DNA from: an uncultured Porphyromonadaceae bacterium
GTDB taxonomy: Bacteria; Bacteroidota; Bacteroidia; Bacteroidales; Muribaculaceae
Length of the DNA stretch: 64,000 bases
Direction: 5' to 3'
NCBI GenBank assembly: GCA_900548975.1
Contig: URMS01000003.1
Span: forward strand, 1-64,000
Shown here: one piece after another, positions 16,366 to 26,399 of the stretch
How the letters are laid out: each line of letters starts with the position of its first letter
Position numbering within the stretch: the first letter of the stretch is position 1
Notes under the pieces: model-generated
Database searches by the model: none
The model's input: the letters and a program-made list of their open reading frames with translations, nothing else
What the model was told of the DNA's origin: nothing
Made by a program: the position numbers and the translations under genes

Positions 16366-19350
16366 ATGAATAGAACGCTTTTGCGCATTTTTGCAATGCT
16401 GCTCATGCTCGTGGCCATCGTGCCCGTGAGCTGGGCACAGGCGGCTACCGTCGGCGGTACTGTCACCGACGAGACCGGCGAGCCCCTGATCGGCGCTTCG
16501 GTCACCGTGCCCGGGCACCCCGGCGGTGTCACCACCGACATCGACGGCAACTACCGTATAGCGCTCCCCGCCGGAGCTAAACAGCTCACATTCTCATATG
16601 TCGGCTATGTCTCCAAGACCGTCGACATCGCCGGAGCTACCGTCGACGTGCAGCTCGAACCCGCCTCCGAGGCACTGCAGGAGATGGTGGTCATAGGCTA
16701 TGGCACAACCAAGAAAAACGACCTCACCGGCTCGGTGACGGCCATCAGCGAAAAAGACTTCAACAAGGGCGTCATAAGCTCGCCCGAAGAACTCATCAAC
16801 GGCAAGATCGCCGGCGTACAGATTACCAACTCGGGCGGTTCGCCCAACTCGTCGAGCACCATCCGCGTGCGCGGCGGCGCCTCGCTCAACGCCTCGAACG
16901 ACCCTCTCATCGTGCTCGACGGCGTGCCCATGGAGGTCGGCGGCGGCATCACCGGTTCGAGCAACTTTCTGAGCCTCATCAACCCCAACGACATCGAGTC
17001 GATGACCATCCTCAAGGATGCCTCGTCGACCGCCATCTACGGCTCGCGCGCCTCCAACGGTGTAATCATCATCACCACCAAGAAAGGCTCGGGCGAAGGC
17101 GTGAAGGTGTCGTTCAGCACCACCAATTCCGTATCGACCAAAACGCGCACGAGCAAGTCGCTCACCCCCGATCAGTTCCGCGAGGCCGTGTCGCTCTTCG
17201 GCACACCCGCTCAGCAGGCTCTTCTGGGCACTGAGACCACCGACTGGAACGACGAAATCTTCCAGTCGGCCTTCGGCACCGACAACTCGTTGGCCATATC
17301 GGGCCGCGCCGCATCGTGGCTGCCCTTCCGCGTGGCCCTCGGCGCCATGTATCAGGACGGTATCCTCCGCACCGACAACTCCACACGCTACACCGGCAAC
17401 CTCAACCTCAACCCGAGCTTCTTCGCCGACCACCTGCGTGTCAACGTCAGCGGAAAGGCCACCTACGCCAACAACCGCTTCGCCAACACCGGCGCCATAT
17501 GGAATGCCGGCGCCTACGACCCGACGCAGCCCGTATTCGGCACCTATGGCCCCGACGGCAATCAGCTACTGTTCACCGACGGCACACCTCTCTTCGGCGG
17601 CTACCACGAAACCGTCGACAACACCGGCCGACCCGCACAGGGCGCTCTGGCTAACCCCGTGGCCATGCTCGAACTCTACGACAGCCGTTCGAAAGTATGG
17701 CGTCTCATCGGCAACATCGACCTCGACTACCGCTTCCACCCGCTGCCCGAGCTGCGCCTGCACGTGACCGGCGGCTACGACTACAGCCGCGGCACACAGA
17801 CCGTGCACCAGCCCATGAACTCCTTCCAGGGTTATAACTCGGGCGGCTACGGCTACGAACAGGGCCCCCAGAAGAACTACAACCGTATTCTCACCACCTA
17901 CCTCAACTACAACAAGGACTTTGCCGCCATCAACTCGAGCCTCGACGTGACTCTAGGCTACGACTACCAGTACTGGCGCAACAGCGGCCCGGCCTACCCC
18001 ACCTTCGACGACGCCGGCAACCAGACCAACATAAGCACTCCCTGGGACAACCGCCACACCCTCATAAGCTACTACGGCCGTGTGAACTACAGCTACGACA
18101 GCCGCTACCTGCTCACCGCCACATTCCGCCGCGACGGCTCGAGCCGTTTCGCCAAAGACCAGCGCTGGGGCACATTCCCCTCGGTGGCTCTGGCATGGCG
18201 CGTGGCCCAGGAGAAATTCTTCGAGCCCATCCGCACCGTCATGAACGACCTCAAGCTCCGCGCAAGCTACGGCATCACCGGCCAGCAGGACGGCATCGCC
18301 GACTACGGATACATACCCAACTACACCGGCAGCCTCGACGGCGCATACTACCCCATCGACGGTGTATGGCGCCCCACATTCCGCCCGCAGGCCTATAACG
18401 ACAAGCTCAAATGGGAGACAACCAAGAGCTGGAACTTCGGCCTCGACTTCGGCTTTCTCAACAGCCGTCTCTCGGGTTCGGTCGAGTACTTCACCCGCAA
18501 GACCCAGGACCTTCTGGCCACCGTACCGGTGCCCGCAGGCATCAACTTCGACAAGTCCATGCTCATGAACGTGGGCAACGTCAGCAGCAAGGGCGTCGAA
18601 ATAAGCCTCAACGCCAATATCATCGACACCAAGGACCTGCAGTGGACCACCACCTTCAACGCCACCTGGCTCGACAACAAGATCACCAACCTCAACCTCG
18701 TGCCCGGCACCGATGCCTCCGACACCTATGTCGGCTGGATGGAATCAACCCCCATCCAGGTCTACAAGACCGGCTACGCACCCCGCACTTTCAAACTCTA
18801 CAAGCAGATCTACGACCGTGAGACCGGCCGCCCCATCGAAGGCCTCTACGCCGACCTCAACGGCGACGGTCAGATTACCGAAGACGACAAATACTACGGC
18901 CACAGCAGCATGCCCGACTGGACATTCGGCTTCAGCACATCGCTGCGCTGGAAAAAATGGACTCTCAGCACCGCCCTGCGCGCTTCGGTGGGCAACTACA
19001 TCTACAACGGCGCCCAGGCCAATCTCGGAGCGTGGGAGTGCACATCGTGGAGCACCGGTTCGGTCAACAACCTGGCATCGAGCTTCCTCGACACCCAGTT
19101 CCGCTACCGCCAGTATCCCACCGACCACTATCTGGAGAACGCTTCGTTCCTGAAGATGGACAACCTCCAGCTCAGCTATAACTTCGGACGCATCTACCGC
19201 TCGCTCGACCTCCATCTGTCGGCCATGGTACAGAATGTGTTCACCATCACCAAATACAGCGGCGTGGACCCCGAAAGTGCCACAGGCATCGACAACTCCA
19301 CCTATCCCCGTCCGCGAACCTACTCTCTCACTCTCGGTCTCAACTTCTAA
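16366..19350 (+). CDS. SusC-family TonB-dependent outer-membrane transporter
   Basis: A 994-residue protein with signal peptide (1-25). Next is a carboxypeptidase-D-regulatory-like domain (VGGTVTDETGEPLIGASVTV, about 28-110), then the TonB plug (GYGTTKKNDLTGSVTAI; ISSPEELINGKIAGVQI; IYGSRASNGVIIITTKKG, up to about 240) and a 22-strand barrel ending in the aromatic residue Phe of LGLNF. SusC proteins import oligosaccharides together with a SusD lid. susD follows after 13 bases, so the two are certainly cotranscribed. Length is at the short end of the family. Predicted cargo here is beta-galacto-oligosaccharides, judged from the neighbouring hydrolases. Confidence 0.97.
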   Translation: MNRTLLRIFAMLLMLVAIVPVSWAQAATVGGTVTDETGEPLIGASVTVPGHPGGVTTDIDGNYRIALPAGAKQLTFSYVGYVSKTVDIAGATVDVQLEPASEALQEMVVIGYGTTKKNDLTGSVTAISEKDFNKGVISSPEELINGKIAGVQITNSGGSPNSSSTIRVRGGASLNASNDPLIVLDGVPMEVGGGITGSSNFLSLINPNDIESMTILKDASSTAIYGSRASNGVIIITTKKGSGEGVKVSFSTTNSVSTKTRTSKSLTPDQFREAVSLFGTPAQQALLGTETTDWNDEIFQSAFGTDNSLAISGRAASWLPFRVALGAMYQDGILRTDNSTRYTGNLNLNPSFFADHLRVNVSGKATYANNRFANTGAIWNAGAYDPTQPVFGTYGPDGNQLLFTDGTPLFGGYHETVDNTGRPAQGALANPVAMLELYDSRSKVWRLIGNIDLDYRFHPLPELRLHVTGGYDYSRGTQTVHQPMNSFQGYNSGGYGYEQGPQKNYNRILTTYLNYNKDFAAINSSLDVTLGYDYQYWRNSGPAYPTFDDAGNQTNISTPWDNRHTLISYYGRVNYSYDSRYLLTATFRRDGSSRFAKDQRWGTFPSVALAWRVAQEKFFEPIRTVMNDLKLRASYGITGQQDGIADYGYIPNYTGSLDGAYYPIDGVWRPTFRPQAYNDKLKWETTKSWNFGLDFGFLNSRLSGSVEYFTRKTQDLLATVPVPAGINFDKSMLMNVGNVSSKGVEISLNANIIDTKDLQWTTTFNATWLDNKITNLNLVPGTDASDTYVGWMESTPIQVYKTGYAPRTFKLYKQIYDRETGRPIEGLYADLNGDGQITEDDKYYGHSSMPDWTFGFSTSLRWKKWTLSTALRASVGNYIYNGAQANLGAWECTSWSTGSVNNLASSFLDTQFRYRQYPTDHYLENASFLKMDNLQLSYNFGRIYRSLDLHLSAMVQNVFTITKYSGVDPESATGIDNSTYPRPRTYSLTLGLNF

Positions 19351-19363
19351 TGCCTGAACGACA

Positions 19364-20935
19364 ATGATCAAAAAAATATATATAGCAGTTATAAGCCTCG
19401 CGGCCATGGTTCTCGGCACCGCCTGCACCGGCGACCTCGACCAGAAGCCCGTGATAGGCGACAGCGCCGACAAAGTATACTCCACCCTCGAGGGCTACAA
19501 ATCGGTGCTCGCGAAAATCTACGGCTCCTATTCCCTCATCGGCCAGGAGCGCGCCGGAAACCCCGACCTCTCGAGCAACAAGGGCCAGGACCTGCTCCGA
19601 AACCTCTTTAACATGCAGGAAGCCGCCACCGACGAAGTGGCCAACACATGGCTTTCGGGCGAGAACCTCTCGGCCCTCACCTATATGAACTGGGATGCCT
19701 CCGACGTATGGGTGGCCGACACCTACTACCGTCTCTACTACTCGATAGCGCTCTGCAACGAGTTCCTGCGCTACACCGGCGAAGGCTCCATCGGCGGCTT
19801 CACCGACGCCGAAAAGGAACTGATACGCACCTACGCCGCCGAGGCACGCTTCATCCGCGCGCTCGACTACTGGTTCGTGCTCGACCTCTTCCGCCAGGGC
19901 CCGTACGTCGACCAGGACACCCCCACCACCGGCGTAATACCTCCGGCATACGACGGCAAGCAGCTCTACGACTACATAATGAGTGAAATCACCGAGCTCG
20001 AAACCCTCCTGCCCGACACCAACTACTACGGACAGGCCGACAAGGCCGCCCTCTGGGCTCTGGCCGTGCGCCTGACACTCAATGCCGAAATCTACACCGG
20101 CACCCCGGCCTACACCGAGTGCGTGGGCTTCGCCAACAAAATCATCGGCACGGGCCGCTACTCCCTCGAGCCCGAATATCAGAAGCTTTTCAACGCCGAC
20201 AACCACCTGCGTACAAACGAAATAATCTTTGCGTTCTCGGCCGATGCCGACCAGGCCACCACATGGGGCTCGGCAACCAACATCATATGCTCGTCGTGCG
20301 GCAACAACTCCACACAGGATCCCGCCAAGTACGGCATTGAGAACGGCTGGGGCAACTGGCGCGTCCGCGGCGAACTTCCCGCTCTCTTCGAAGCCGCCGA
20401 CGGCCGACGCCTCTTCTGGGAAGACGGACAGGCACAGTACTTCACCGACGGCATCACCACCGACTCGCAGGGCTTCTTCAGCGAAAAGTGGACCAACCTC
20501 ACCGACGCCGGCGCGGCAGCATCGGCATCGGCCGCACGCGGATGCTCCACCGACTACCCCATGTTCCGCCTGGCCGAAATCTACCTCAGCGCCGCCGAAG
20601 CAGTGCTCCGCGGTGGCTCGGGCATGACCCGCCAGCAGGCCCTCGGGCTGGTCAACGAAGTGCGCGAGCGCGGCTACGGCGACGAGGCAGGCCGCATATC
20701 CGACGCCCAGTTCAACCTGCCCTTCATGCTCGACGAGCGCGGCCGCGAACTCTACCACGAGATGCACCGCCGCACCGACCTGGTGCGCTTCGGCCGGTTC
20801 ACCACCGACGCCTATGTATGGCAGTGGAAAGGCGGCACTCTCGACGGCTCGGCTGTCAACGCCCGCTACAACATCTATCCCATTCCCCTGAGCGAACTCT
20901 CGGCAAACACCAATCTTTCCAACCCCCTTTATTAA
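19364..20935 (+). CDS. SusD-family glycan-binding lipoprotein
   Basis: A 523-residue outer-surface lipoprotein with lipobox LGTAC (Cys21). The N-terminal part is helical and TPR-like (YYRLYYSIALCNEFLRYTG; AEARFIRALDYWFVLDLF), and the C-terminal part carries the usual RagB/SusD ending with LDERGRELYHEMHRRTDLVRF and YPIPLSEL. It forms the hinged lid of the SusC barrel and binds the incoming oligosaccharide. It lies 13 bases after susC and 3 bases before the next gene. Confidence 0.97.
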   Translation: MIKKIYIAVISLAAMVLGTACTGDLDQKPVIGDSADKVYSTLEGYKSVLAKIYGSYSLIGQERAGNPDLSSNKGQDLLRNLFNMQEAATDEVANTWLSGENLSALTYMNWDASDVWVADTYYRLYYSIALCNEFLRYTGEGSIGGFTDAEKELIRTYAAEARFIRALDYWFVLDLFRQGPYVDQDTPTTGVIPPAYDGKQLYDYIMSEITELETLLPDTNYYGQADKAALWALAVRLTLNAEIYTGTPAYTECVGFANKIIGTGRYSLEPEYQKLFNADNHLRTNEIIFAFSADADQATTWGSATNIICSSCGNNSTQDPAKYGIENGWGNWRVRGELPALFEAADGRRLFWEDGQAQYFTDGITTDSQGFFSEKWTNLTDAGAAASASAARGCSTDYPMFRLAEIYLSAAEAVLRGGSGMTRQQALGLVNEVRERGYGDEAGRISDAQFNLPFMLDERGRELYHEMHRRTDLVRFGRFTTDAYVWQWKGGTLDGSAVNARYNIYPIPLSELSANTNLSNPLY

Positions 20936-20938
20936 GCC

Positions 20939-22645
20939 ATGAATTTCAATAAATATATAGCGGCCGCAGGTCTCGCCGTAATGCTGCTTGGCGCACAGAG
21001 CTGCGACAAGGACGGCGACACAATCTACACCGACGGCCCCGACCGCGCCGAGATTTCCGGTGTGGCCTCCGACATAGTGCTCGACAAAGACCATCTGCAG
21101 TCTCTCGCCCTCACCATATACTGGAACGAGAACGGCCGCATATCGCTCTCCGACCCTCTGGTGGCCGCTCCCGAGGGAGCTGCATCGAACACAGTGCAGT
21201 TCTCGACCGACCCCGAATTCGCCACCGTGGTCGACGACAACGTGGAGTCGGGCGTATACTACCGCCAGTACACCTGCGAAGCCCTCAATAACCTCGTGGG
21301 TCGCCTCGGCCTCGAAGGCGGCGTCAAGGGCACGGTCTACATACGCATCAAGACCGTTCTTGGCGCAAATATCGACCCCAAATACAGCGACGTGCAGACT
21401 GTATCCGTGACTCCCTACTTCATCGACATGAGCATGGGCTTCGTGCTCGACGCCTCGCAGAACGACACCGGCCGCACGCTCTGGTCGCCGGCTTCCGACG
21501 GCATCTACAGCGGCTTCATCGGCGCCGGCTCGTGGGAGAACTGGTGGCTGCGCGAAGGCAACAACACCGTGTGGGGCAACGACGGCGTCACCGGCACCGC
21601 ATTCGTCATGGGCAACAACACTACCGGCCTCGACGTGTGGAACTTCTGGTATCCCTCGCCCTCGGGCTGCTACTACACCGTGGTCAACACCCGCACCAAC
21701 GAGTGGAGCGCACTCTATATAGGCGAACTCACCCTCGGCGGCGACCTTTCCGGCGCCATGACCTACGACCGCAAGGCCAATAAGTGGACATATACTTTCG
21801 ACGCCACTCCCGGCACCATCAGTGTCACCCTCTCGGGCACCGGAAAGCAGTACAACACCGCCACCGGCACCGACGACGCTGCCGCCGCCGACACTCCCGT
21901 AGGCTTCGGAGGCACGGCAGGCAACCTGACCTTCGGCAACGCCGCACAGCCCGTGAGCGTCGAAGTGGGCGCCGCAGGCGAGACCACACTTACACTCGAC
22001 CTTTCCGACCCGCGCGGATGGACCCTCACAGCCGGAGCAGGCTCGGCCGGTCCTGTAGAGACAGTGCCCCCGATGATCTATCTCTCGGGCGTGCAGCCCG
22101 AGTGGGATTTCAGCAACTATCTGAAGCTCTACAACGAGGACAACCGCACCTACGGCGGCGCCCTGCAGGTGAACAGCGAATGGGGCTACCGCATATACAC
22201 CGAGGCCGAGGCCTGGGACAACTACTGGACCATGGTCGACGGCGGAACAGCCTTCTCGGGTCAGCTGGTGAACAACGGCGAGGGCAACATCGCCGCTCCC
22301 GAACCCGGTTTCTACCTCTTCGACGTGAACATGGGCGACCTCACCTACAAGCTCACCCCCATAACGAAAGTAAGCTATACCGGCCTTAACGACGACTGGA
22401 GCCTCACCGAAATGACGGCTACCGATATGCCCGGAGTATACACCGCCACATTCGAAAAGACCGCAAACACTCCTTGGGGCGTGAAAATAGTGCTCAACGA
22501 TAACTGGGACCTCTTCTTCGGAGGCAACGGCACTCCCGGCGAACTGGCGCTTTACCGCGACGGCTTCGAAGGCGACAACGAACTCGCCAACGGCACTCAC
22601 ACCCTCACCGTCGACCTCTCCAAAGGCACATACTCCTATCAGTAA
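20939..22645 (+). CDS. SusE/SusF-like surface glycan-binding lipoprotein
   Basis: A 568-residue lipoprotein (lipobox GAQSC, Cys22). It starts with a SusE-type domain (about 35-155, with TIYWNENGRISLSDP) and continues with repeated beta-sandwich modules with aromatic-rich patches that could contact sugar, for example SWENWWLREG and AWDNYWTMVDGG. The position third after SusC/SusD is typical of surface glycan-binding proteins, which hold polymer on the cell surface for endo-acting enzymes. Overall sequence is divergent in this class, so the assignment rests mainly on context, lipobox and domain pattern. A long hairpin separates it from the GH53 gene. Confidence 0.82.
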   Translation: MNFNKYIAAAGLAVMLLGAQSCDKDGDTIYTDGPDRAEISGVASDIVLDKDHLQSLALTIYWNENGRISLSDPLVAAPEGAASNTVQFSTDPEFATVVDDNVESGVYYRQYTCEALNNLVGRLGLEGGVKGTVYIRIKTVLGANIDPKYSDVQTVSVTPYFIDMSMGFVLDASQNDTGRTLWSPASDGIYSGFIGAGSWENWWLREGNNTVWGNDGVTGTAFVMGNNTTGLDVWNFWYPSPSGCYYTVVNTRTNEWSALYIGELTLGGDLSGAMTYDRKANKWTYTFDATPGTISVTLSGTGKQYNTATGTDDAAAADTPVGFGGTAGNLTFGNAAQPVSVEVGAAGETTLTLDLSDPRGWTLTAGAGSAGPVETVPPMIYLSGVQPEWDFSNYLKLYNEDNRTYGGALQVNSEWGYRIYTEAEAWDNYWTMVDGGTAFSGQLVNNGEGNIAAPEPGFYLFDVNMGDLTYKLTPITKVSYTGLNDDWSLTEMTATDMPGVYTATFEKTANTPWGVKIVLNDNWDLFFGGNGTPGELALYRDGFEGDNELANGTHTLTVDLSKGTYSYQ

Positions 22646-22655
22646 ATTATCGGTC

Positions 22656-22739
22656 GAAAAAGTAATAAGTTGAAAAAGTCAAGATATTACCTCTCTCAAC
22701 AACACCATTCTCTTAACTTTCTGAACTTATTACTTTTTC
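22656..22739. repeat. Intergenic hairpin between SGBP and GH53 genes
   Basis: GAAAAAGTAATAAGTT at 22656-22671 is the exact reverse complement of AACTTATTACTTTTTC at 22724-22739; inside, GAAAAAGTCAAG and CTTAACTTTCT pair partly. The structure lies between cotranscribed PUL genes and may set their relative mRNA levels. Confidence 0.75.
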
Positions 22740-22762
22740 AACCCGGCAACAACAGTTAAAAA

Positions 22763-23824
22763 ATGAAACTCAACAAGATTCTCAGCATAGCAGTGCTCGG
22801 CGCCTCCATGGCGCTGGGCGCCTGCACCCAGGACAGCCCAGTAACCAATCCGCCTGTCGACAACAAGCCCGTAGAGATAGAGCGCGGCACCTACGCCAAA
22901 GGCGCCGACGTGAGCTGGCTCACGCAGTTCGAGGCCCAGGGCTATAAATGGCAGACCCGCGCCGGCGAACAGAAAGAACTCATGACCCTGCTGCGCGACG
23001 ACTGCGGCGTCAACGCCATCCGCCTGCGCGTGTGGGTCAATCCCGAAAACGACGCCACCGTCGAAGGCTGGTGCAACACCGCCGACCTGGTGGTGAAGGC
23101 ACGCCGCGCCAATGCGCTCGGCCTGCGCGTGATGGTCGACTTCCACTTCTCCGATACCTGGGCCGATCCCGGCAGCCAGACAATGCCGGCGGCATGGGAC
23201 GGCCTCGACCTCGACGGCGTGCTTAAGGCCATGACCGCCCACGTCGACGAAGTGCTCGGCGCCCTCAGGGCCGAAGGCATCGAACCCGAATGGGTGCAGA
23301 TAGGCAACGAGACCCGCACCGGCATGATGTGGCCTCTCGGAGGCATAGGCGACGACTGCGCCGACAACTTCACCCGCATGGTCAACGCCGGCTACGACGC
23401 CGTAAAGGCCATTTTCCCCGAGGCTATCGTGATAGTACACGTCGACGGCGGCGACCAGCAGTGGCTCTACGACCGTCTCTTCGGCAAAATAACCGCCGAG
23501 GGCGCACGCTTCGACATGATAGGCATGAGCCTCTACCCCGAAACCCACAACTGGGAAAAAGTTGTCGACGACTGTATCAACAATATCCGCTACTGCCAGA
23601 AGACATGGGACAAGCCCGTGATGATATGCGAAATCGGCATCTCCTACGATCAGCCCGAAATCGCCGACAAGATGATGCGCCGCCTCACCGAGGGCGGAAA
23701 GAATCTCGACCTCAAAGGCATTTTCTGGTGGGAGCCCGAAACCCCTGTGAATCACGGGTATAAAAAAGGATGCTTCGACGAAAACGGTGCTCCGACCGAT
23801 GCCCTGAATGTTTTTCTTGATTAA
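22763..23824 (+). CDS. GH53 endo-beta-1,4-galactanase, lipoprotein
   Basis: A 353-residue enzyme with lipobox ALGAC (Cys21), so probably displayed on the outer membrane. The barrel shows GH53 landmarks: KGADVSWLTQFEAQG near residues 49-63, AIRLRVWVNP, VMVDFHFSDTWADPG, then QIGNETRTGMMWPLGG with acid/base Glu183, and VMICEIGISY with nucleophile Glu290. GH53 cleaves beta-1,4-galactan of pectin (type I arabinogalactan) internally. Length is that of a single-domain GH53. As surface endo-enzyme it would feed SusC/SusD with short galacto-oligosaccharides. Confidence 0.95.
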   Translation: MKLNKILSIAVLGASMALGACTQDSPVTNPPVDNKPVEIERGTYAKGADVSWLTQFEAQGYKWQTRAGEQKELMTLLRDDCGVNAIRLRVWVNPENDATVEGWCNTADLVVKARRANALGLRVMVDFHFSDTWADPGSQTMPAAWDGLDLDGVLKAMTAHVDEVLGALRAEGIEPEWVQIGNETRTGMMWPLGGIGDDCADNFTRMVNAGYDAVKAIFPEAIVIVHVDGGDQQWLYDRLFGKITAEGARFDMIGMSLYPETHNWEKVVDDCINNIRYCQKTWDKPVMICEIGISYDQPEIADKMMRRLTEGGKNLDLKGIFWWEPETPVNHGYKKGCFDENGAPTDALNVFLD

Positions 23825-23843
23825 TCTGTGAACAAAAAATCGC

Positions 23844-23851
23844 TATCTTTG
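23844..23851 (+). promoter_or_regulatory. -7 box ahead of the GH2 gene
   Basis: TATCTTTG, a consensus -7 element, lies 35 bases before the ATG at 23887. No -33 match at the usual spacing. It may allow GH2 expression independent of the upstream genes. Confidence 0.4.
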
Positions 23852-23886
23852 TTATATAATGAGATTTTTTGTACAAACTAATATTC

Positions 23887-26325
23887 ATGACCTTGAATCG
23901 ACTTATTAAACCAACCTTTATAGCTCTCGCAGGAGCCATTGCGATTAGCTCGGCAGCCCAGCGCACCGAAACCACTCTCAACGAAGGCTGGCTTTTCGCC
24001 AAAGGCGACGCCGCATCCGACACCAAATGGCAGAAAGTACGCGTGCCTCACGACTGGGCCATCTACGGTCCCTTCGACCGCGCACACGACCTTCAGGTGG
24101 TGGCTGTGGAGCAGAACGGCGAAACCGAAGAAACAGCCAAGACCGGCCGCACGGGGGGGCTGCCCTTCATCGGCAAGGGCACATACCTCCTCGATATAGA
24201 GATTCCCGACACCACCGGACGTGTAACCACTCTGGTATTCGACGGCGCCATGAGCAACGCGCAGGTATCGCTCAACGGCACCGAGCTCGGTGTGTGGCCC
24301 TATGGCTACAACTCGTTCTACGTCGATGCCACCGGCGTGGCTGCTCCGGGCACCAACCGCCTGGAAGTGAAACTCGAGAACAAAGAACGCGCCTCGCGCT
24401 GGTATCCCGGCGCAGGCCTCTACCGCAATGTCCACCTCATATCCACCGACAAGATCCATATTCCGGTATGGGGAACTTATGTCACTACCCCGCGTGTGAC
24501 CGATGAATATGCCTCGGTGCACCTGCAGATGAAGATAGCAGGCGCGCCCCGCGACACCAAAGTAACTGTCGACACCGACATCCTCGACCCCTCGGGAGCC
24601 GTTGTGGCCACCGACAAGTCGACCTATGTGTCGCGCGGACAGGAATTCGGCCAGAACTTCCTCGTTCCCGCTCCTAAACTGTGGAACCTCGACAAACCCG
24701 AACTCTACACCGCCGTAACGCGTCTTAGCGTCGACGGCAAAGAAGTGGACAGCTACAAGACCCGCTTCGGCATACGCACCATCGAGTACATACCCGAAAA
24801 AGGCTTCTATCTCAACGGCAAGCTCACCAAGTTCCGCGGCGTGTGCAACCACCACGACCTCGGCCCGCTCGGCGCCGCCGTCAACCGTTCGGCACTGCGC
24901 CATCAGATCGAACTCCTCAAGGACATGGGCGTGAACGCCATCCGCACATCGCACAATATGCCCGCACCCGAACTTGTAGAGCTGTGCGACGAAATGGGCA
25001 TGATGCTCATGGTAGAACCCTTCGATGACTGGGGCTTCCGTCCCAAGTCGCCCAACGGCTACGGCTCCGTATTCCCCCAGTGGGCCGAACGCGACATCAC
25101 CAACATGGTGGAGCACTACCGCAACAGCCCCTCGGTGGTAATGTGGTCGATAGGCAATGAGGTGCCCTCGCAGTGGGGTCCCGACGGCATGGCCGAACTT
25201 ACAATGCTTCAGAATCTGGTGCATAAGCTCGACCCCACCCGCCCCGTGACCTGCGGCATGGACCAGATAGGCGCCGTACTCGACAACGGTTTCGCCGCCG
25301 CCCTCGACATCCCCGGCTTCAACTACAAGCCCCAGTACTACGACGAGGCATATGCCAAGCTGCCGCAGAAGCTTATTCTCGGCTCGGAAACGGCATCGAC
25401 AGTGTCGAGCCGCGGCAAGTACTACTTCCCGGTGGAATTCGGCGAACACCATACCGCCATGCATCCCGACAAGCAGAGCAACAGCTACGACAACGAATCG
25501 TGCTCGTGGAGCAATATCCCCGACCTCGACTTTGAGATGGACGATGACCGTCCCTGGGTGATTGGCCAGTTCGTATGGACCGGTTTCGACTACCTGGGCG
25601 AGCCCTCGCCCTACGATACCGACGCATGGCCCAGCCACAGCTCGTACTTCGGCATCATCGACCTGGCATCACTGCCCAAGGACCGCTTCTATCTCTACCG
25701 CTCGAAGTGGAACGAAAAAGACCCCACTCTCCACGTGCTTCCGCACTGGACATGGCCCGGCCGCGAAGGCCAGGTGACACCGGTCTACGTATATACCTCC
25801 TATCCTTCGGCCGAACTCTTCGTCAACGGCAAGAGTCAGGGTCGCCGGCAGAAGACCAAGGACGGCGACGTAGTCGACCGTTACCGTCTGCGCTGGAACG
25901 ACGTGGTATATGAGCCCGGCGAAATAAAAGTTGTGGCATACGACGCCGACGGCAAAATTGCCGGCGAAAAGACCGTACGCACCGCCGGCAAAGCAGCCTC
26001 GCTGCGCATCACTCCCAACCGCAAGAGCATAGCCGCCGACGGCGACGAACTGGTATACTTCACCGTCGAAGCCCTCGACCGCAACGGCAACCCCGTGCCC
26101 GATGCCGACAATATGGTGAAATTCACCGTTACCGGCGCAGGCACCTACGAGGCAGGCGCCAACGGCGATCCCACCTGCCTGCTACCCTTCCAGAACCCGG
26201 AGATGAAGCTGTTCAGCGGCGCCGCAACCGCCATAGCGCGCTCGGCCAAGACTCCCGGCACCCTTACCATCAAGGCCACTGCCAAGGGCCTCAAACCGGC
26301 CACTGCCACCGTGACAGTAGAATAA
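23887..26325 (+). CDS. GH2 beta-galactosidase
   Basis: An 812-residue secreted or periplasmic enzyme with signal peptide (1-24). Domain order is that of GH2: jelly-roll sugar-binding domain (about 25-180, with GGLPFIGKGTYLLDIEIP), immunoglobulin-like domain, (beta/alpha)8 barrel with MWSIGNEVPSQ (acid/base Glu425) and ILGSETASTVSSRGKY (nucleophile Glu501), then C-terminal Ig-like domains (DUF4982-like, and a bacterial Ig domain near residue 710). It would remove terminal beta-galactose from oligosaccharides made by the GH53 enzyme. The start was placed at ATG 23887; a TTG 18 bases upstream is less likely. Last gene of the PUL, followed by a terminator. Confidence 0.93.
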   Translation: MTLNRLIKPTFIALAGAIAISSAAQRTETTLNEGWLFAKGDAASDTKWQKVRVPHDWAIYGPFDRAHDLQVVAVEQNGETEETAKTGRTGGLPFIGKGTYLLDIEIPDTTGRVTTLVFDGAMSNAQVSLNGTELGVWPYGYNSFYVDATGVAAPGTNRLEVKLENKERASRWYPGAGLYRNVHLISTDKIHIPVWGTYVTTPRVTDEYASVHLQMKIAGAPRDTKVTVDTDILDPSGAVVATDKSTYVSRGQEFGQNFLVPAPKLWNLDKPELYTAVTRLSVDGKEVDSYKTRFGIRTIEYIPEKGFYLNGKLTKFRGVCNHHDLGPLGAAVNRSALRHQIELLKDMGVNAIRTSHNMPAPELVELCDEMGMMLMVEPFDDWGFRPKSPNGYGSVFPQWAERDITNMVEHYRNSPSVVMWSIGNEVPSQWGPDGMAELTMLQNLVHKLDPTRPVTCGMDQIGAVLDNGFAAALDIPGFNYKPQYYDEAYAKLPQKLILGSETASTVSSRGKYYFPVEFGEHHTAMHPDKQSNSYDNESCSWSNIPDLDFEMDDDRPWVIGQFVWTGFDYLGEPSPYDTDAWPSHSSYFGIIDLASLPKDRFYLYRSKWNEKDPTLHVLPHWTWPGREGQVTPVYVYTSYPSAELFVNGKSQGRRQKTKDGDVVDRYRLRWNDVVYEPGEIKVVAYDADGKIAGEKTVRTAGKAASLRITPNRKSIAADGDELVYFTVEALDRNGNPVPDADNMVKFTVTGAGTYEAGANGDPTCLLPFQNPEMKLFSGAATAIARSAKTPGTLTIKATAKGLKPATATVTVE

Positions 26326-26342
26326 CTTAAGCTCTCTATACA

Positions 26343-26381
26343 GCAAGCCCCGGACGCAATTCACACGCATCCGGGGCTTGC
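26343..26381 (+). terminator. Terminator at the end of the PUL
   Basis: A perfect 12-bp stem, GCAAGCCCCGGA at 26343-26354 with TCCGGGGCTTGC at 26370-26381, followed by TTATTTC on the plus strand. It also stands between two convergent units and may stop both. Confidence 0.85.
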
Positions 26382-26399
26382 TTATTTCTGACAGAATGA

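Noticed and set aside
19340..22600. Very long open frame on the minus strand across susD and the glycan-binding gene
   Set aside because: The plus strand encodes full-length SusD and SGBP proteins with lipoboxes; the antisense frame is a by-product of high GC at third codon positions and its translation has no recognisable domain.
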